Positions 35,302-43,254 of a stretch of 64,000 nucleotides of DNA are shown here, piece after piece (the first letter of the stretch is position 1; each line of letters opens with the position of its first letter). A program made the translations under genes and the position numbers. The notes beneath the pieces were generated by a model that saw only the letters and a list, made by a program, of their open reading frames with translations, was not told the origin of the DNA and searched no databases. The stretch comes from Paraburkholderia nodosa. GTDB lineage: Bacteria; Pseudomonadota; Gammaproteobacteria; Burkholderiales; Burkholderiaceae. The DNA lies in NCBI RefSeq assembly GCF_001718195.1, contig NZ_MCNV01000012.1:124001-188000 (forward strand). Direction: 5' to 3'.

Positions 35302-38280
35302 ATGAAGCGACAAGTACTCAAATCGATTCTGTTCGCGCTGCCGAAGGTACTCGCTCTGACGGCGCGCCGCTTCCCCGACTATCGTGAACGCCTCAAGGAG
35401 CGAGACCTGGTTGCCTGGATCGGGTTGATGGATCGGAGCCTCGGTCGCCTCATTGAGATCAGGAACGGTCGCATCCGGTCGCGAGCATGCTCGTATCAGG
35501 ATGCGGAAGTGAGCATGCTGTTCAAGGACGTCGCCACGGCCCTCGAGTTCCTTTCTCCGCGCCAGGATCATGCCGACATTATTCATGCGGCGAAGAACTT
35601 CAAAGTCGTGACGGAGGGCGACGATGAACTGCTGGTGTGGTTCATGCAGACGCTCAGCATGATGCAAACCATCGGCCTGCCGATGGGCACGCCGATGCGA
35701 GATGGCACGCGCCGGTACACCACCTGTACGAACGGCGGGCCGCTGTTCGTCTACGTCAAGGAGGATCGCATCGTTCGGGTGACGCCTGTCGATCTGGACG
35801 ACAAGGATGCTGCCAGTTGGGAGATAGAGGCACGCGGGCGCCGCTTCAGCCCGCCACGGCGAGGCCTCGTTGCGCCGCACGCGCTGGCGATCAAGTCGCT
35901 TGTCTATTCGGACAAGCGCATTCTTCGTCCATTGAAGCGGGTCGATTTCGATCCCGACGGGGAACGCAATCCGCAGAACCGCGGCAAGTCGGGCTATGTA
36001 CCCGTTAGCTGGGACGAGGCCCTTGACATCGTCGCCAAAGAAATTAACCGGCAAAAACGCGTTCACGGTCCCGGTTCGATTACGTTCCCGATGTCGTCTC
36101 ATCACCAGTGGGGCAATGTCGGCTACTACCTGAGCGCGCTAACGCGCTTTGCCAACCTGATTGGCTTCACCCGGGTGGCTGCGAACCCGGATAGCTGGGA
36201 AGGATGGTACTGGGGCGCGATGCATCACTTTGGCAATTCGATGCGCGTGGGCGTTCCGTCAGGCTATGGCGGCATCGAAGACTGCCTGAGGGAAGCGGAA
36301 ATGATTGTCTTCTGGTCGTGCGACCCGGAAAGCACCAACGGGGCATATGCGGGATTCGAGGGCACGCCGCGGCGGCTATGGGCCAAGGAACTGGGTATCG
36401 AGTTTGTTCACATCGATCCGCACTGCAATCCGACCGCACAGTTGCTGGGTGGGCGCTGGATTCCCGTGCGTCCGCAAACCGACGCGGCCCTCGCGACCGC
36501 CATCATGCACGTCTGGGTCGTGGAGGGTCTGTACGACGAGGATTACGTTGCGACCCGCACGACCGGCTTCGATGAGTGGCGCGCCTATCTGCTGGGGGAA
36601 TCCGATGGGGTCCCGAAGACTCCCGAATGGCAGCAGTCCGAGACTGGCGTGCCGGCGAAAGATGTGCGGGCGCTCGCGCGCCTCTGGGGAAAGAAGAAGG
36701 TCTATCTCGCGGTCGGTATGACAGGTGCGGGGTTCGGCGGCGCAGGACGCGGCGCGACCGGGGCGCAGTGGGCGCGCTGCATGATCATGATGATGGCCAT
36801 GCAGGGATGGGGCAAACCGGGCGTCAATTTCGGATGTCTGGAGCTCGGCGCTCCGCACGACCTGCACTTCTATTTCCCGGGCTACGCGGACGGCGGCATG
36901 TCCGGTGATCTCGCGTGGACCGCCAATGCGGTGAACAACTATCAGCGAATGCCGCACATTCTGACCATGAATCCCGTCAAGCAGATGGTTCCGCGGCAGC
37001 AGCTACCCGACGCCATCATCAACGGTCATGCAACGGGATACCTGTGGGACGGTATGTCTCAGGAAGCGCAGTTCGCGCCGTTTACTTATCCAATGCCCGG
37101 CTATTCGCCGATCCGCATGATTTATCGCTATGGCGGATCTGCTTTCAGCACGGTCACGAAATCCGGACGCTGGGCCGACGCCTACCGGCACCCCAGCATC
37201 GAGTTCGTGGTCAATCAGTCGATCTGGATGGAGGGCGAGGCGCAGTTCGCCGATATCATTCTGCCGGCGTGCACGTCCCTGGAACGATGGGATATTGGCG
37301 AATGGTCGAATTCGGGCGGGTATGCGCATCACGGCTTCAACACCGTCAATCACCGCATGGTGATGATGCAACACAAATGCATCGAGCCGCTGGGCGAGTC
37401 CCGCTCCGACTATGACATCTTCACAGCGATTCTGACCCGCCTCGGGCTCGGCGGCGTGTTCACCGAAGGATGCGGCGAACTCGACTGGGTCAAGAGGGTA
37501 TTCGAATCGTCGGATCTGCCGGATCACATTTCATGGCGCAACTTCTGCCGCAAAGGCTATTTTGTCGTCCCGCCCGAAAAGCCTGAACTGCGCCATCCGG
37601 TGGACATGCGCTGGTTCGCGGAAGGTCGTCGCAAGGATCTGCAGGAACCGCATCCGATGCCCTCGCAATACGCCGAAAAGTTCGGCATGGGGTTGCAGAC
37701 GCCTAGCGGCAAGCTCGAGTTCGTGCCGGAGTTGCTGAAGCGGCACACCGCCGACAACCCCGAGCGGCCGCCGCTGAACCGGTATATCCCGTCGTGGGAG
37801 GGGCTGCGCAGCGAGCTGGCCCAGCGCTATCCGCTGCAACTGATTGCGACTCATAGCCGGTACAGCTTCCACACTCATTGCGACGGCAAGCATTCGTCGG
37901 TCAACAGCATCGACGATCATCGCGCGTTGATCGGTGGGCATCGCTTCTGGCTGCTGCGGCTCGGCCCCGCCGACGCGGCGGCCCGGGGCATTGCCCATCG
38001 CGATCTCGTCAAGGTCTTCAACGACCGCGGCGCGGTTATTTGTGCGGCTGACGTGTCGCCACTGGTGGCCGTCGGCGTCGTGAAGTCATACGAGGCGAGC
38101 GCTGAATTCCAGCTCATCGAAATCGCCGGTGAGCGTGTCGAGATCGGCGGCTGCATGAACATGCTGACGCCTGACCGGCCCCAGACGGCCGGGACAAGCA
38201 GTATGAGCCCGAATTCATGCCTCGTGCAGGTCGAAAAGTGGAAAGGCGCCGACGCGTTCATGCTCGGCCGCGCAGCATGA
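35302..38280 (+). CDS. Transhydroxylase-type molybdopterin oxidoreductase, large subunit
   Basis: A 992-residue molybdopterin enzyme that resembles the large subunit of pyrogallol:phloroglucinol transhydroxylase, known from anaerobic Pelobacter, over nearly the whole chain. From residue 145 (GGPLFVYVKEDRIVRVTPVD) it follows that family: SSHHQWGNVGYY, NPDSWEGWYWG, HFYFPGYADGG, and the end LTPDRPQTAGTSSMSPNSCL. H267, D297, S298 and a Tyr in FYFPGY (Y524 or Y528) fit the known His144, Asp174, Mo-ligand Ser175 and Tyr404 at a constant offset of about 123. As in that group, the N-terminal iron-sulfur cysteine motif is absent. Residues 1-123 are extra and look like an SCP2-type domain. The start is ATG at 35302. 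Real substrate unknown. Confidence 0.88.
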   Translation: MKRQVLKSILFALPKVLALTARRFPDYRERLKERDLVAWIGLMDRSLGRLIEIRNGRIRSRACSYQDAEVSMLFKDVATALEFLSPRQDHADIIHAAKNFKVVTEGDDELLVWFMQTLSMMQTIGLPMGTPMRDGTRRYTTCTNGGPLFVYVKEDRIVRVTPVDLDDKDAASWEIEARGRRFSPPRRGLVAPHALAIKSLVYSDKRILRPLKRVDFDPDGERNPQNRGKSGYVPVSWDEALDIVAKEINRQKRVHGPGSITFPMSSHHQWGNVGYYLSALTRFANLIGFTRVAANPDSWEGWYWGAMHHFGNSMRVGVPSGYGGIEDCLREAEMIVFWSCDPESTNGAYAGFEGTPRRLWAKELGIEFVHIDPHCNPTAQLLGGRWIPVRPQTDAALATAIMHVWVVEGLYDEDYVATRTTGFDEWRAYLLGESDGVPKTPEWQQSETGVPAKDVRALARLWGKKKVYLAVGMTGAGFGGAGRGATGAQWARCMIMMMAMQGWGKPGVNFGCLELGAPHDLHFYFPGYADGGMSGDLAWTANAVNNYQRMPHILTMNPVKQMVPRQQLPDAIINGHATGYLWDGMSQEAQFAPFTYPMPGYSPIRMIYRYGGSAFSTVTKSGRWADAYRHPSIEFVVNQSIWMEGEAQFADIILPACTSLERWDIGEWSNSGGYAHHGFNTVNHRMVMMQHKCIEPLGESRSDYDIFTAILTRLGLGGVFTEGCGELDWVKRVFESSDLPDHISWRNFCRKGYFVVPPEKPELRHPVDMRWFAEGRRKDLQEPHPMPSQYAEKFGMGLQTPSGKLEFVPELLKRHTADNPERPPLNRYIPSWEGLRSELAQRYPLQLIATHSRYSFHTHCDGKHSSVNSIDDHRALIGGHRFWLLRLGPADAAARGIAHRDLVKVFNDRGAVICAADVSPLVAVGVVKSYEASAEFQLIEIAGERVEIGGCMNMLTPDRPQTAGTSSMSPNSCLVQVEKWKGADAFMLGRAA

Positions 38281-38290
38281 GGAGCACACG

Positions 38291-39154
38291 ATGAGCAAGT
38301 GGAATCTGGTTATCAACGTCGGGCAATGTGAGAACTGCCAGAACTGCGTGATCGCTGCGAGAGACGAGCACGTGGGCAACGACTTTCCCGGGTACGCGGC
38401 ACCCGCAGCGGTCGATGCCGAAAGCCCCATCCGCATCCTGCGCCGGGTCCAGGGCGACTCGCACATGGTCGAGACGACGTACCTGCCGGTCATGTGCAAT
38501 CACTGTGACGACGCGCCATGCATGCGAGTGGGTGGCGATGCGATCCGCAAACGCGCCGACGGTATCGTCATCATCGATCCAGAGAAGGCCAGGGGCAGAA
38601 AGGACATCGTGAAAGCCTGTCCGTACAGGGCGATCGTCTGGAACGAGGCACTGCAACTGCCACAGATCTGGATCTTCGACGCGCATCTGCTGGACGAGGG
38701 TTGGCAACAGCCGCGATGCGGGCAGTCATGTCCTACCGGTGTTTTCGAAACCATCAGGCTCGATGACGCTGCAATGGCACACAAAGCGCGACGCGAAGGG
38801 CTCAGGGTTCTGGAGCCCAAACTCAAGACAAAGCCCCGGGTGTGGTATCGCGGCCTCGAACGCTGGGATACCTGCTTTATTGGCGGCAGCGTCAGCGCAC
38901 GGGTGGGGCAGGTAGACGAGTGCGTGGCTTCGGCCGCAGTCGCGTTGTATACGGGCGGCCAGAAGGTTGCCGATACCGTCACCGACGCGTTTGGCGACTT
39001 TCGGTTCGCAGGACTGGCCAAAGACAGCGGGCGCTATCGAATCGAGGTACGCCATGACCTCGGCGATGCGTCGCGTGACTGTCAGCTGGGCGAAAGCGTC
39101 TATCTGGGCGAGATCGAACTCGCCCGGTCGACCAATGAAGTCGAGGCCGCCTGA
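38291..39154 (+). CDS. Transhydroxylase-type iron-sulfur subunit
   Basis: A 287-residue iron-sulfur partner of the preceding enzyme, 10 bases downstream. Residues 10-175 are a ferredoxin-like double domain; residues about 195-285 form a transthyretin/Cna-B-like beta sandwich (VSARVGQVDECVASAAVALY, TDAFGDFRFAGL), the same unusual tail as the Pelobacter transhydroxylase small subunit. Cysteines occur as CENCQNC, CNHCDDAPC, KACPY and RCGQSC. The fourth cysteine of the first motif (now VIAARDEH) and the CxxC just before AHLLDE (now WIFD) are missing. This removes three of the four ligands of one cluster, so I predict two [4Fe-4S] clusters and not three. Confidence 0.88.
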   Translation: MSKWNLVINVGQCENCQNCVIAARDEHVGNDFPGYAAPAAVDAESPIRILRRVQGDSHMVETTYLPVMCNHCDDAPCMRVGGDAIRKRADGIVIIDPEKARGRKDIVKACPYRAIVWNEALQLPQIWIFDAHLLDEGWQQPRCGQSCPTGVFETIRLDDAAMAHKARREGLRVLEPKLKTKPRVWYRGLERWDTCFIGGSVSARVGQVDECVASAAVALYTGGQKVADTVTDAFGDFRFAGLAKDSGRYRIEVRHDLGDASRDCQLGESVYLGEIELARSTNEVEAA

Positions 39155-39180
39155 CGCCACTATCTCTTTCGCTCACGCCC

Positions 39181-39221
39181 TCAATTTTATAATTGACTAA
39201 AAAATCAGAAGTGAGTGTAAT
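39181..39221 (+). promoter_or_regulatory. Promoter/operator module 3 (TetR gene at 39326)
   Basis: TTGACT at 39193 and TGTAAT at 39216, spaced by 17 bases, with TCAGAAGTGA (TCA-N4-TGA) in the spacer as in the other modules. The outer TGTCA arm is lost (TATAC here). An inverted repeat TCAATT-TTAT-AATTGA (39181-39196) overlaps the -35 box. It should drive the TetR gene and may be autoregulated. Confidence 0.6.
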
Positions 39222-39325
39222 ATACAAATAGAGCGATCCGAACGTGTGTTGACTCATTGAGAACCCGCCGCTGGCGCGCCTCGGTTCCGGTGAACGCAGA
39301 AGGCGTCGCTCGCCAGCGCTACATC

Positions 39326-39898
39326 ATGAAGCACGAACGTTTGACACACGCACAAAGGAAGCGGCAGACCCGCGAGCGCCTCTTTGACGCTGCAAGAACC
39401 GTTTTCCTTGAGAAGGGCGTGGCCGCTACGAGCGTGGAGGACATTGCCGGGGCGGCGGGTTACACACGCGGAGCCTTCTACTCGAACTTCCGCGGCAAAC
39501 GGGACGTGCTGGTTGAGCTGTTGCAGCGCGACGCAGTTCTGGCCCGCGAGAACATGCAGGCCTTCATTGAAATGGGCGGCACGCCCAAAGAGATGCTGGC
39601 ACGCGCGATCGCCTGCTACGGCAATGGGGAATTTGACAGCGATTGCTTCCCCCTTTGGATCGAAGCGCAACTTCTCGCGCGTCAAGATAATTTGTTCGGG
39701 GAGCGTCTTGATGTATTGCGGCACGAGACGCTCTTCCATATCAGCAACTGCTTGCGGGCGTTCGTGCCTGATGCCGACAGGCTATGGTCTGGAGGCGCTG
39801 ATGCGCTCGCGGTCGCTCTGATGAGCCTGTCTGATGGGCTTCAGTTCGTCAGGATGTGCAACACGCAGACGGTCAAAGGCCAGGTTCGCGGTCCGTAG
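39326..39898 (+). CDS. TetR-family regulator
   Basis: A 190-residue TetR-family regulator with a clear N-terminal helix-turn-helix (TRERLFDAARTVFLEKGVAA, DIAGAAGYTRGAFYSNFRGK). The ligand domain contains little that is conserved. I use the ATG at 39326; the frame is open to 39257 and the true start could be a GTG in between, since no strong ribosome site precedes either. This protein belongs to a different TetR subgroup from the two paralogues at 18302 and 28882 (its turn reads TRGAFYSNF, theirs GFGSFYNHF). It follows the transhydroxylase pair and sits behind promoter module 3, so it probably belongs to the same regulatory circuit. Confidence 0.85.
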   Translation: MKHERLTHAQRKRQTRERLFDAARTVFLEKGVAATSVEDIAGAAGYTRGAFYSNFRGKRDVLVELLQRDAVLARENMQAFIEMGGTPKEMLARAIACYGNGEFDSDCFPLWIEAQLLARQDNLFGERLDVLRHETLFHISNCLRAFVPDADRLWSGGADALAVALMSLSDGLQFVRMCNTQTVKGQVRGP

Positions 39899-39985
39899 TC
39901 ATCGGTTCGCGATTCAGACGTCACAAGACGATGTCCTCAGCGCGACCGGCAATGCCGTAACAGAGACACCTGGTTTATCTCAACG

Positions 39986-40924
39986 ATGGAATATATCGAA
40001 AGTTTGCGCCTTTTCCGCACCATCGTCGAAGTCAAAAACTTTCGGCGAGCTGGCGAAATGATGGGCCTGTCACCCTCGGTCGTCTCCCGTGCGATTGCGT
40101 CGTTGGAAGAGCGCCTCGGGGCGCGACTGTTTCACCGGTCGACTCGACAATTTTCGTTGACGGAAGCTGCGGAGTGCTTCTACGACGGGTGTTGCCGCGT
40201 CCTCGACGATCTGGATTGCATGGAAGCGAGCGCCGCGGACCACGGCCGGCTACCGACGGGAGTGTTACGACTGGTTGCGCACACGACGGCCGCCCTGACG
40301 TGGCTGCCGCCGTTGATTGCGTCGTTCAGACGGAAACACGCAAATGTCACGCTCGATATCACGCTGACTGAGCGGCCAGTTGACCTGACGGCCGACGGTT
40401 ACGATCTGGGTATCGTGCTGCCATTCATGCTGGCGACGGATCTGGCAGTGACACGGCTTCTGCAGCGGTTACCGCTCGTCATCGTGACAACGGAAGCTTA
40501 CCTTGGCACGCATCCTCGGCCACGGCATCCTGCTGATCTCGAGCAACATGCATTCGTGACGGTTCCGCCTTCAATGCACAAGCCGTTTGTCACGTTTCGG
40601 ACAGGAGAGGAGAAGATCGCCGTCCCGATCAACTACGAGATATCGTCGAACAATCCGATCTTTAACCGCGACGTCATTCTGGAGGGATTGGGCATCGGTT
40701 TGCTTCCCATCGCGCTCGTGGAAGAAGACATCAAGTCGGGACGACTCATTCGACTGCTGGAAGACTTCGAGATCGCGGATACCGCGGCGGAGGTCCGGCT
40801 GGCATATATAGGGCGCGCGATGTTGCCAGCGAAGGTTAGAGCGTTTATCGATCACGCCGCGGCGTTCTTCGAGGTTAGTGAAGGCAGTGCCACTCGCCCA
40901 CAGGTTGTCCGGGAACACCAATGA
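39986..40924 (+). CDS. LysR-family transcriptional regulator
   Basis: A 312-residue LysR-type regulator. The DNA-binding domain is at residues 1-60 (YIESLRLFRTIVEVKNFRRA, SPSVVSRAIASLEERLGARL) and the effector domain at 90-295. It is most like the large group whose members lie next to short-chain dehydrogenase or aromatic genes. It starts 87 bases after the TetR gene on the same strand. Promoter module 4 begins 57 bases after its stop codon. A role in control of the surrounding genes is likely, but its own target site was not located. Confidence 0.9.
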   Translation: MEYIESLRLFRTIVEVKNFRRAGEMMGLSPSVVSRAIASLEERLGARLFHRSTRQFSLTEAAECFYDGCCRVLDDLDCMEASAADHGRLPTGVLRLVAHTTAALTWLPPLIASFRRKHANVTLDITLTERPVDLTADGYDLGIVLPFMLATDLAVTRLLQRLPLVIVTTEAYLGTHPRPRHPADLEQHAFVTVPPSMHKPFVTFRTGEEKIAVPINYEISSNNPIFNRDVILEGLGIGLLPIALVEEDIKSGRLIRLLEDFEIADTAAEVRLAYIGRAMLPAKVRAFIDHAAAFFEVSEGSATRPQVVREHQ

Positions 40925-40980
40925 TGCAGCAGACATTCGGAAAATTGATTTCTTGAGAGGGTTGAGTGTCTTGCGCATAA

Positions 40981-41009
40981 TTGACACAACGATCAATATT
41001 GAATCTAAT
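40981..41009 (+). promoter_or_regulatory. Promoter/operator module 4
   Basis: TTGACA at 40981 and TCTAAT at 41004 with a 17-base spacer that contains the dyad TCAATATTGA (perfect TCA-N4-TGA); an outer arm TGTTA stands where modules 1 and 2 have TGTCA. A GTGTC...GACAC dyad overlaps the -35 region (40966-40987). The first good gene downstream is at 41231; a possible 20-codon frame at 41053 has weak start signals. Confidence 0.65.
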
Positions 41010-41230
41010 GTTATTAACAGTCTTTGCTCTTGTCTCGGTAGAGAGCGGTGTCATGGCGGAGTCGCATGCCAGGCGCGCAGTCGCGAGTGTGCGCGTACCA
41101 CAGAAGGGAGTGTGAAGGCGAGGCGCTTAAGGCTATTGGATCACATGCCGCTGCCGACCGACTGCACGTGGACCTGCAATGTCCTGGCAAACACATTGGA
41201 GGGCAGGCGGCCCGTCGCCAATTGAATACG

Positions 41231-41668
41231 ATGAATGCAACACTCTTATCAGCTACAGCGGCATTGTTCGGTGCAGCGATTGGCGGCCTGACATCTCTTG
41301 TTACTCAACGAACGCAGGCAAGGGCAGAGTGGCTCGCGCACGACCGCATCCGCCGACAGGACCTCTATAGAGAATTCATCGAGCAGGCATCGCAATGCTA
41401 TGTCCACGCGCTACAGCACAAAGAGCCGGACGTTACCGCACTCGTCAGTCTGTTCGCTAAGATAAGTCGCATGCGTGTCCAATCCTCCACCGAGGTTTCC
41501 ATTGAAGCCGATCAGATCGGGCGAAAGATTGTGGACACCTATGATGCCCCGGAGAAAACTTTCCTCGAACTGCGCGAAATGCTCGCCGATGGCTCGATCG
41601 ACATTCTCAACCGATTCAGCGATCTTTGCCGTGACGAATTCGATTCGCTGCGGTCGGAGCAATTTTGA
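41231..41668 (+). CDS. Unknown membrane-anchored helical protein
   Basis: A 145-residue protein that I do not recognise. The start at 41231 gives an N-terminal membrane helix (LLSATAALFGAAIGGLTSLV) followed by a helical cytoplasmic or periplasmic domain with a basic linker (QRTQARAEWLAHDRIRRQDL). Helices at about residues 35-65, 75-110 and 115-140 have an amphipathic pattern. No catalytic motif is visible. The ribosome site is weak. It is the first good gene after promoter module 4, so it is a candidate member of that regulon. Similar small proteins with one membrane helix and a four-helix region are common in proteobacteria, but their function is unknown. Confidence 0.6.
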   Translation: MNATLLSATAALFGAAIGGLTSLVTQRTQARAEWLAHDRIRRQDLYREFIEQASQCYVHALQHKEPDVTALVSLFAKISRMRVQSSTEVSIEADQIGRKIVDTYDAPEKTFLELREMLADGSIDILNRFSDLCRDEFDSLRSEQF

Positions 41669-41754
41669 GTGAACCATTAGGCGTGAACAGCTCTGGCTTC
41701 CCGTCGACATTCGAGTAGAACGCGTCTCGAACAACTAGTGCGAAAGGTGCGGAT

Positions 41755-42036
41755 ATGACGACAGGTCGCTACAGGGCGGATAGGCAGTGGTTGATCGAGC
41801 ATGATATGGAACTGGCGCGAAGTGCTTCCCACATCGCAAGCATGCTGCATGAAGAAAGCATGCAGGCAGCCATCAGGGAAACCCTTCTTCAGTTCGAGGC
41901 CGCGCACGGACCTGAGGAGTTGAAAATATTCACACGCGCCCTCGCCAGGAAGCTGGAGGAGCGCGGAAACCTGAGAGCAGCCGAGGTAATCCGGGGGTTT
42001 GTAAAGCATGGCCCGTCGCCAGGGGCAACGCCTTAA
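41755..42036 (+). CDS. Small helical protein, unknown function
   Basis: A 93-residue protein with a mainly alpha-helical profile and no cysteine. The start MTTGRYRADRQWLIEHDMEL follows AAAGGTG at a suitable distance. The sequence is charged and amphipathic (ALARKLEERGNLRAAEVIRG), suggesting a soluble helical bundle. I do not recognise a family. It lies 86 bases after the membrane-anchored gene and may be co-transcribed with it. Confidence 0.55.
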   Translation: MTTGRYRADRQWLIEHDMELARSASHIASMLHEESMQAAIRETLLQFEAAHGPEELKIFTRALARKLEERGNLRAAEVIRGFVKHGPSPGATP

Positions 42037-42237
42037 ACCTTCGCTTCGCTCGCGTTCGCGCAAGAGCGGATGGTTATGCAAAGCGCCCGTATCAGCATGT
42101 AAAGCAATGAGTTTCGGGTTTTCGCGAGTTGTCCAACAGTTCTAACGCGATTTTCGAGTGCGTGTAAAACGCGACTCATCGTAGCTGTACCTGAAAGCGT
42201 TTCGATCTACCAACGTAGCGCATGGGAGGCGGCAACA

Positions 42238-42978
42238 ATGGCACAGCGAATTGCTTATGTAACAGGGGGCATGGGCGGAATCGGAACCGCAATATGCCAG
42301 CGGCTCCATAACGACGGATTTACCGTAGTCGCCGGCTGTGGGCCAAATTCATTGCGTCGCGAGCGGTGGCTGACCGAGCAGGCTGCACTCGGTTTTTCCT
42401 TCACCGCCTCGGAGGGCAACGTCGCGGACTGGGAATCAACTGAGGTCGCCTTCGCCAAGGTAAAGAAGGAGATCGGCGAGATCGATGTGCTGGTGAACAA
42501 CGCGGGCATTACGCGAGACGGCGTGTTTCGCAAGATGTCACGTGAGAACTGGAACGAAGTCATTGCCACGAATCTGACCAGTCTTTTCAATGTGACCAAG
42601 CAGGTCATCGACGGGATGGTCGGAAGGGGATGGGGGCGCATCATCAACATCTCCTCCGTGAATGGACAAAAAGGACAGTTCGGCCAGACCAACTACTCGA
42701 CCGCAAAGGCAGGCATTCATGGCTTTACGATGGCGCTTGCCCAGGAAGTCGCGACAAAGGGCATCACGGTGAATACGGTATCCCCCGGGTACATCGGGAC
42801 GGATATGGTTCGGGCCGTTCGTCCCGAAGTGCTTGATGCCATCGTCCAGAGCATTCCAGTCAGGCGCCTCGGAGAAGCCAATGAGATCGCTTCAATTGTC
42901 TCGTGGCTCGCCAGCGATGAAGCGGCCTTTTCGACTGGAGCGGACTTCTCGCTGAATGGTGGGCTTCACATGGGGTAA
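42238..42978 (+). CDS. phbB: Acetoacetyl-CoA reductase
   Basis: A 246-residue short-chain dehydrogenase that reduces acetoacetyl-CoA to (R)-3-hydroxybutyryl-CoA with NADPH, a step of polyhydroxybutyrate synthesis. The cofactor motif TGGMGGIG is at residues 9-16, NNAGIT near 88, the catalytic Ser in INISSVNGQKGQFGQTNYST and the YxxxK pair in NYSTAKAG. The whole chain, including ITRDGVFRKMSRENWNEVI, matches PhbB. GGGAGG lies before the ATG. It stands alone here without phaA or phaC, so it is probably an extra copy. A nearly 200-base AT-richer leader precedes it. Confidence 0.93.
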   Translation: MAQRIAYVTGGMGGIGTAICQRLHNDGFTVVAGCGPNSLRRERWLTEQAALGFSFTASEGNVADWESTEVAFAKVKKEIGEIDVLVNNAGITRDGVFRKMSRENWNEVIATNLTSLFNVTKQVIDGMVGRGWGRIINISSVNGQKGQFGQTNYSTAKAGIHGFTMALAQEVATKGITVNTVSPGYIGTDMVRAVRPEVLDAIVQSIPVRRLGEANEIASIVSWLASDEAAFSTGADFSLNGGLHMG

Positions 42979-43254
42979 GGATCTCAACCGAAGTCAATTT
43001 GCTCTCTCGCGGGTAACCGGGTGGCGGCGACACTCCCTCTCCGCCGCGTAACTGGTCGTCGGATCCCTGACCACTGCCAGTTGAGTCGAGGCCGCGGCAC
43101 GAAAGGTCGCGGCGGCTTCGACATCGATTGATAACCACAGAACATCAATCGTTCAGAAAATTGCACTTATCGTTTTGCCGGCTCCGGGCGAATATGGCGA
43201 AAGCCACAATCGACCGGAACGCCGCGTATGTTCCAGAATTCAGGAGACACCTCG

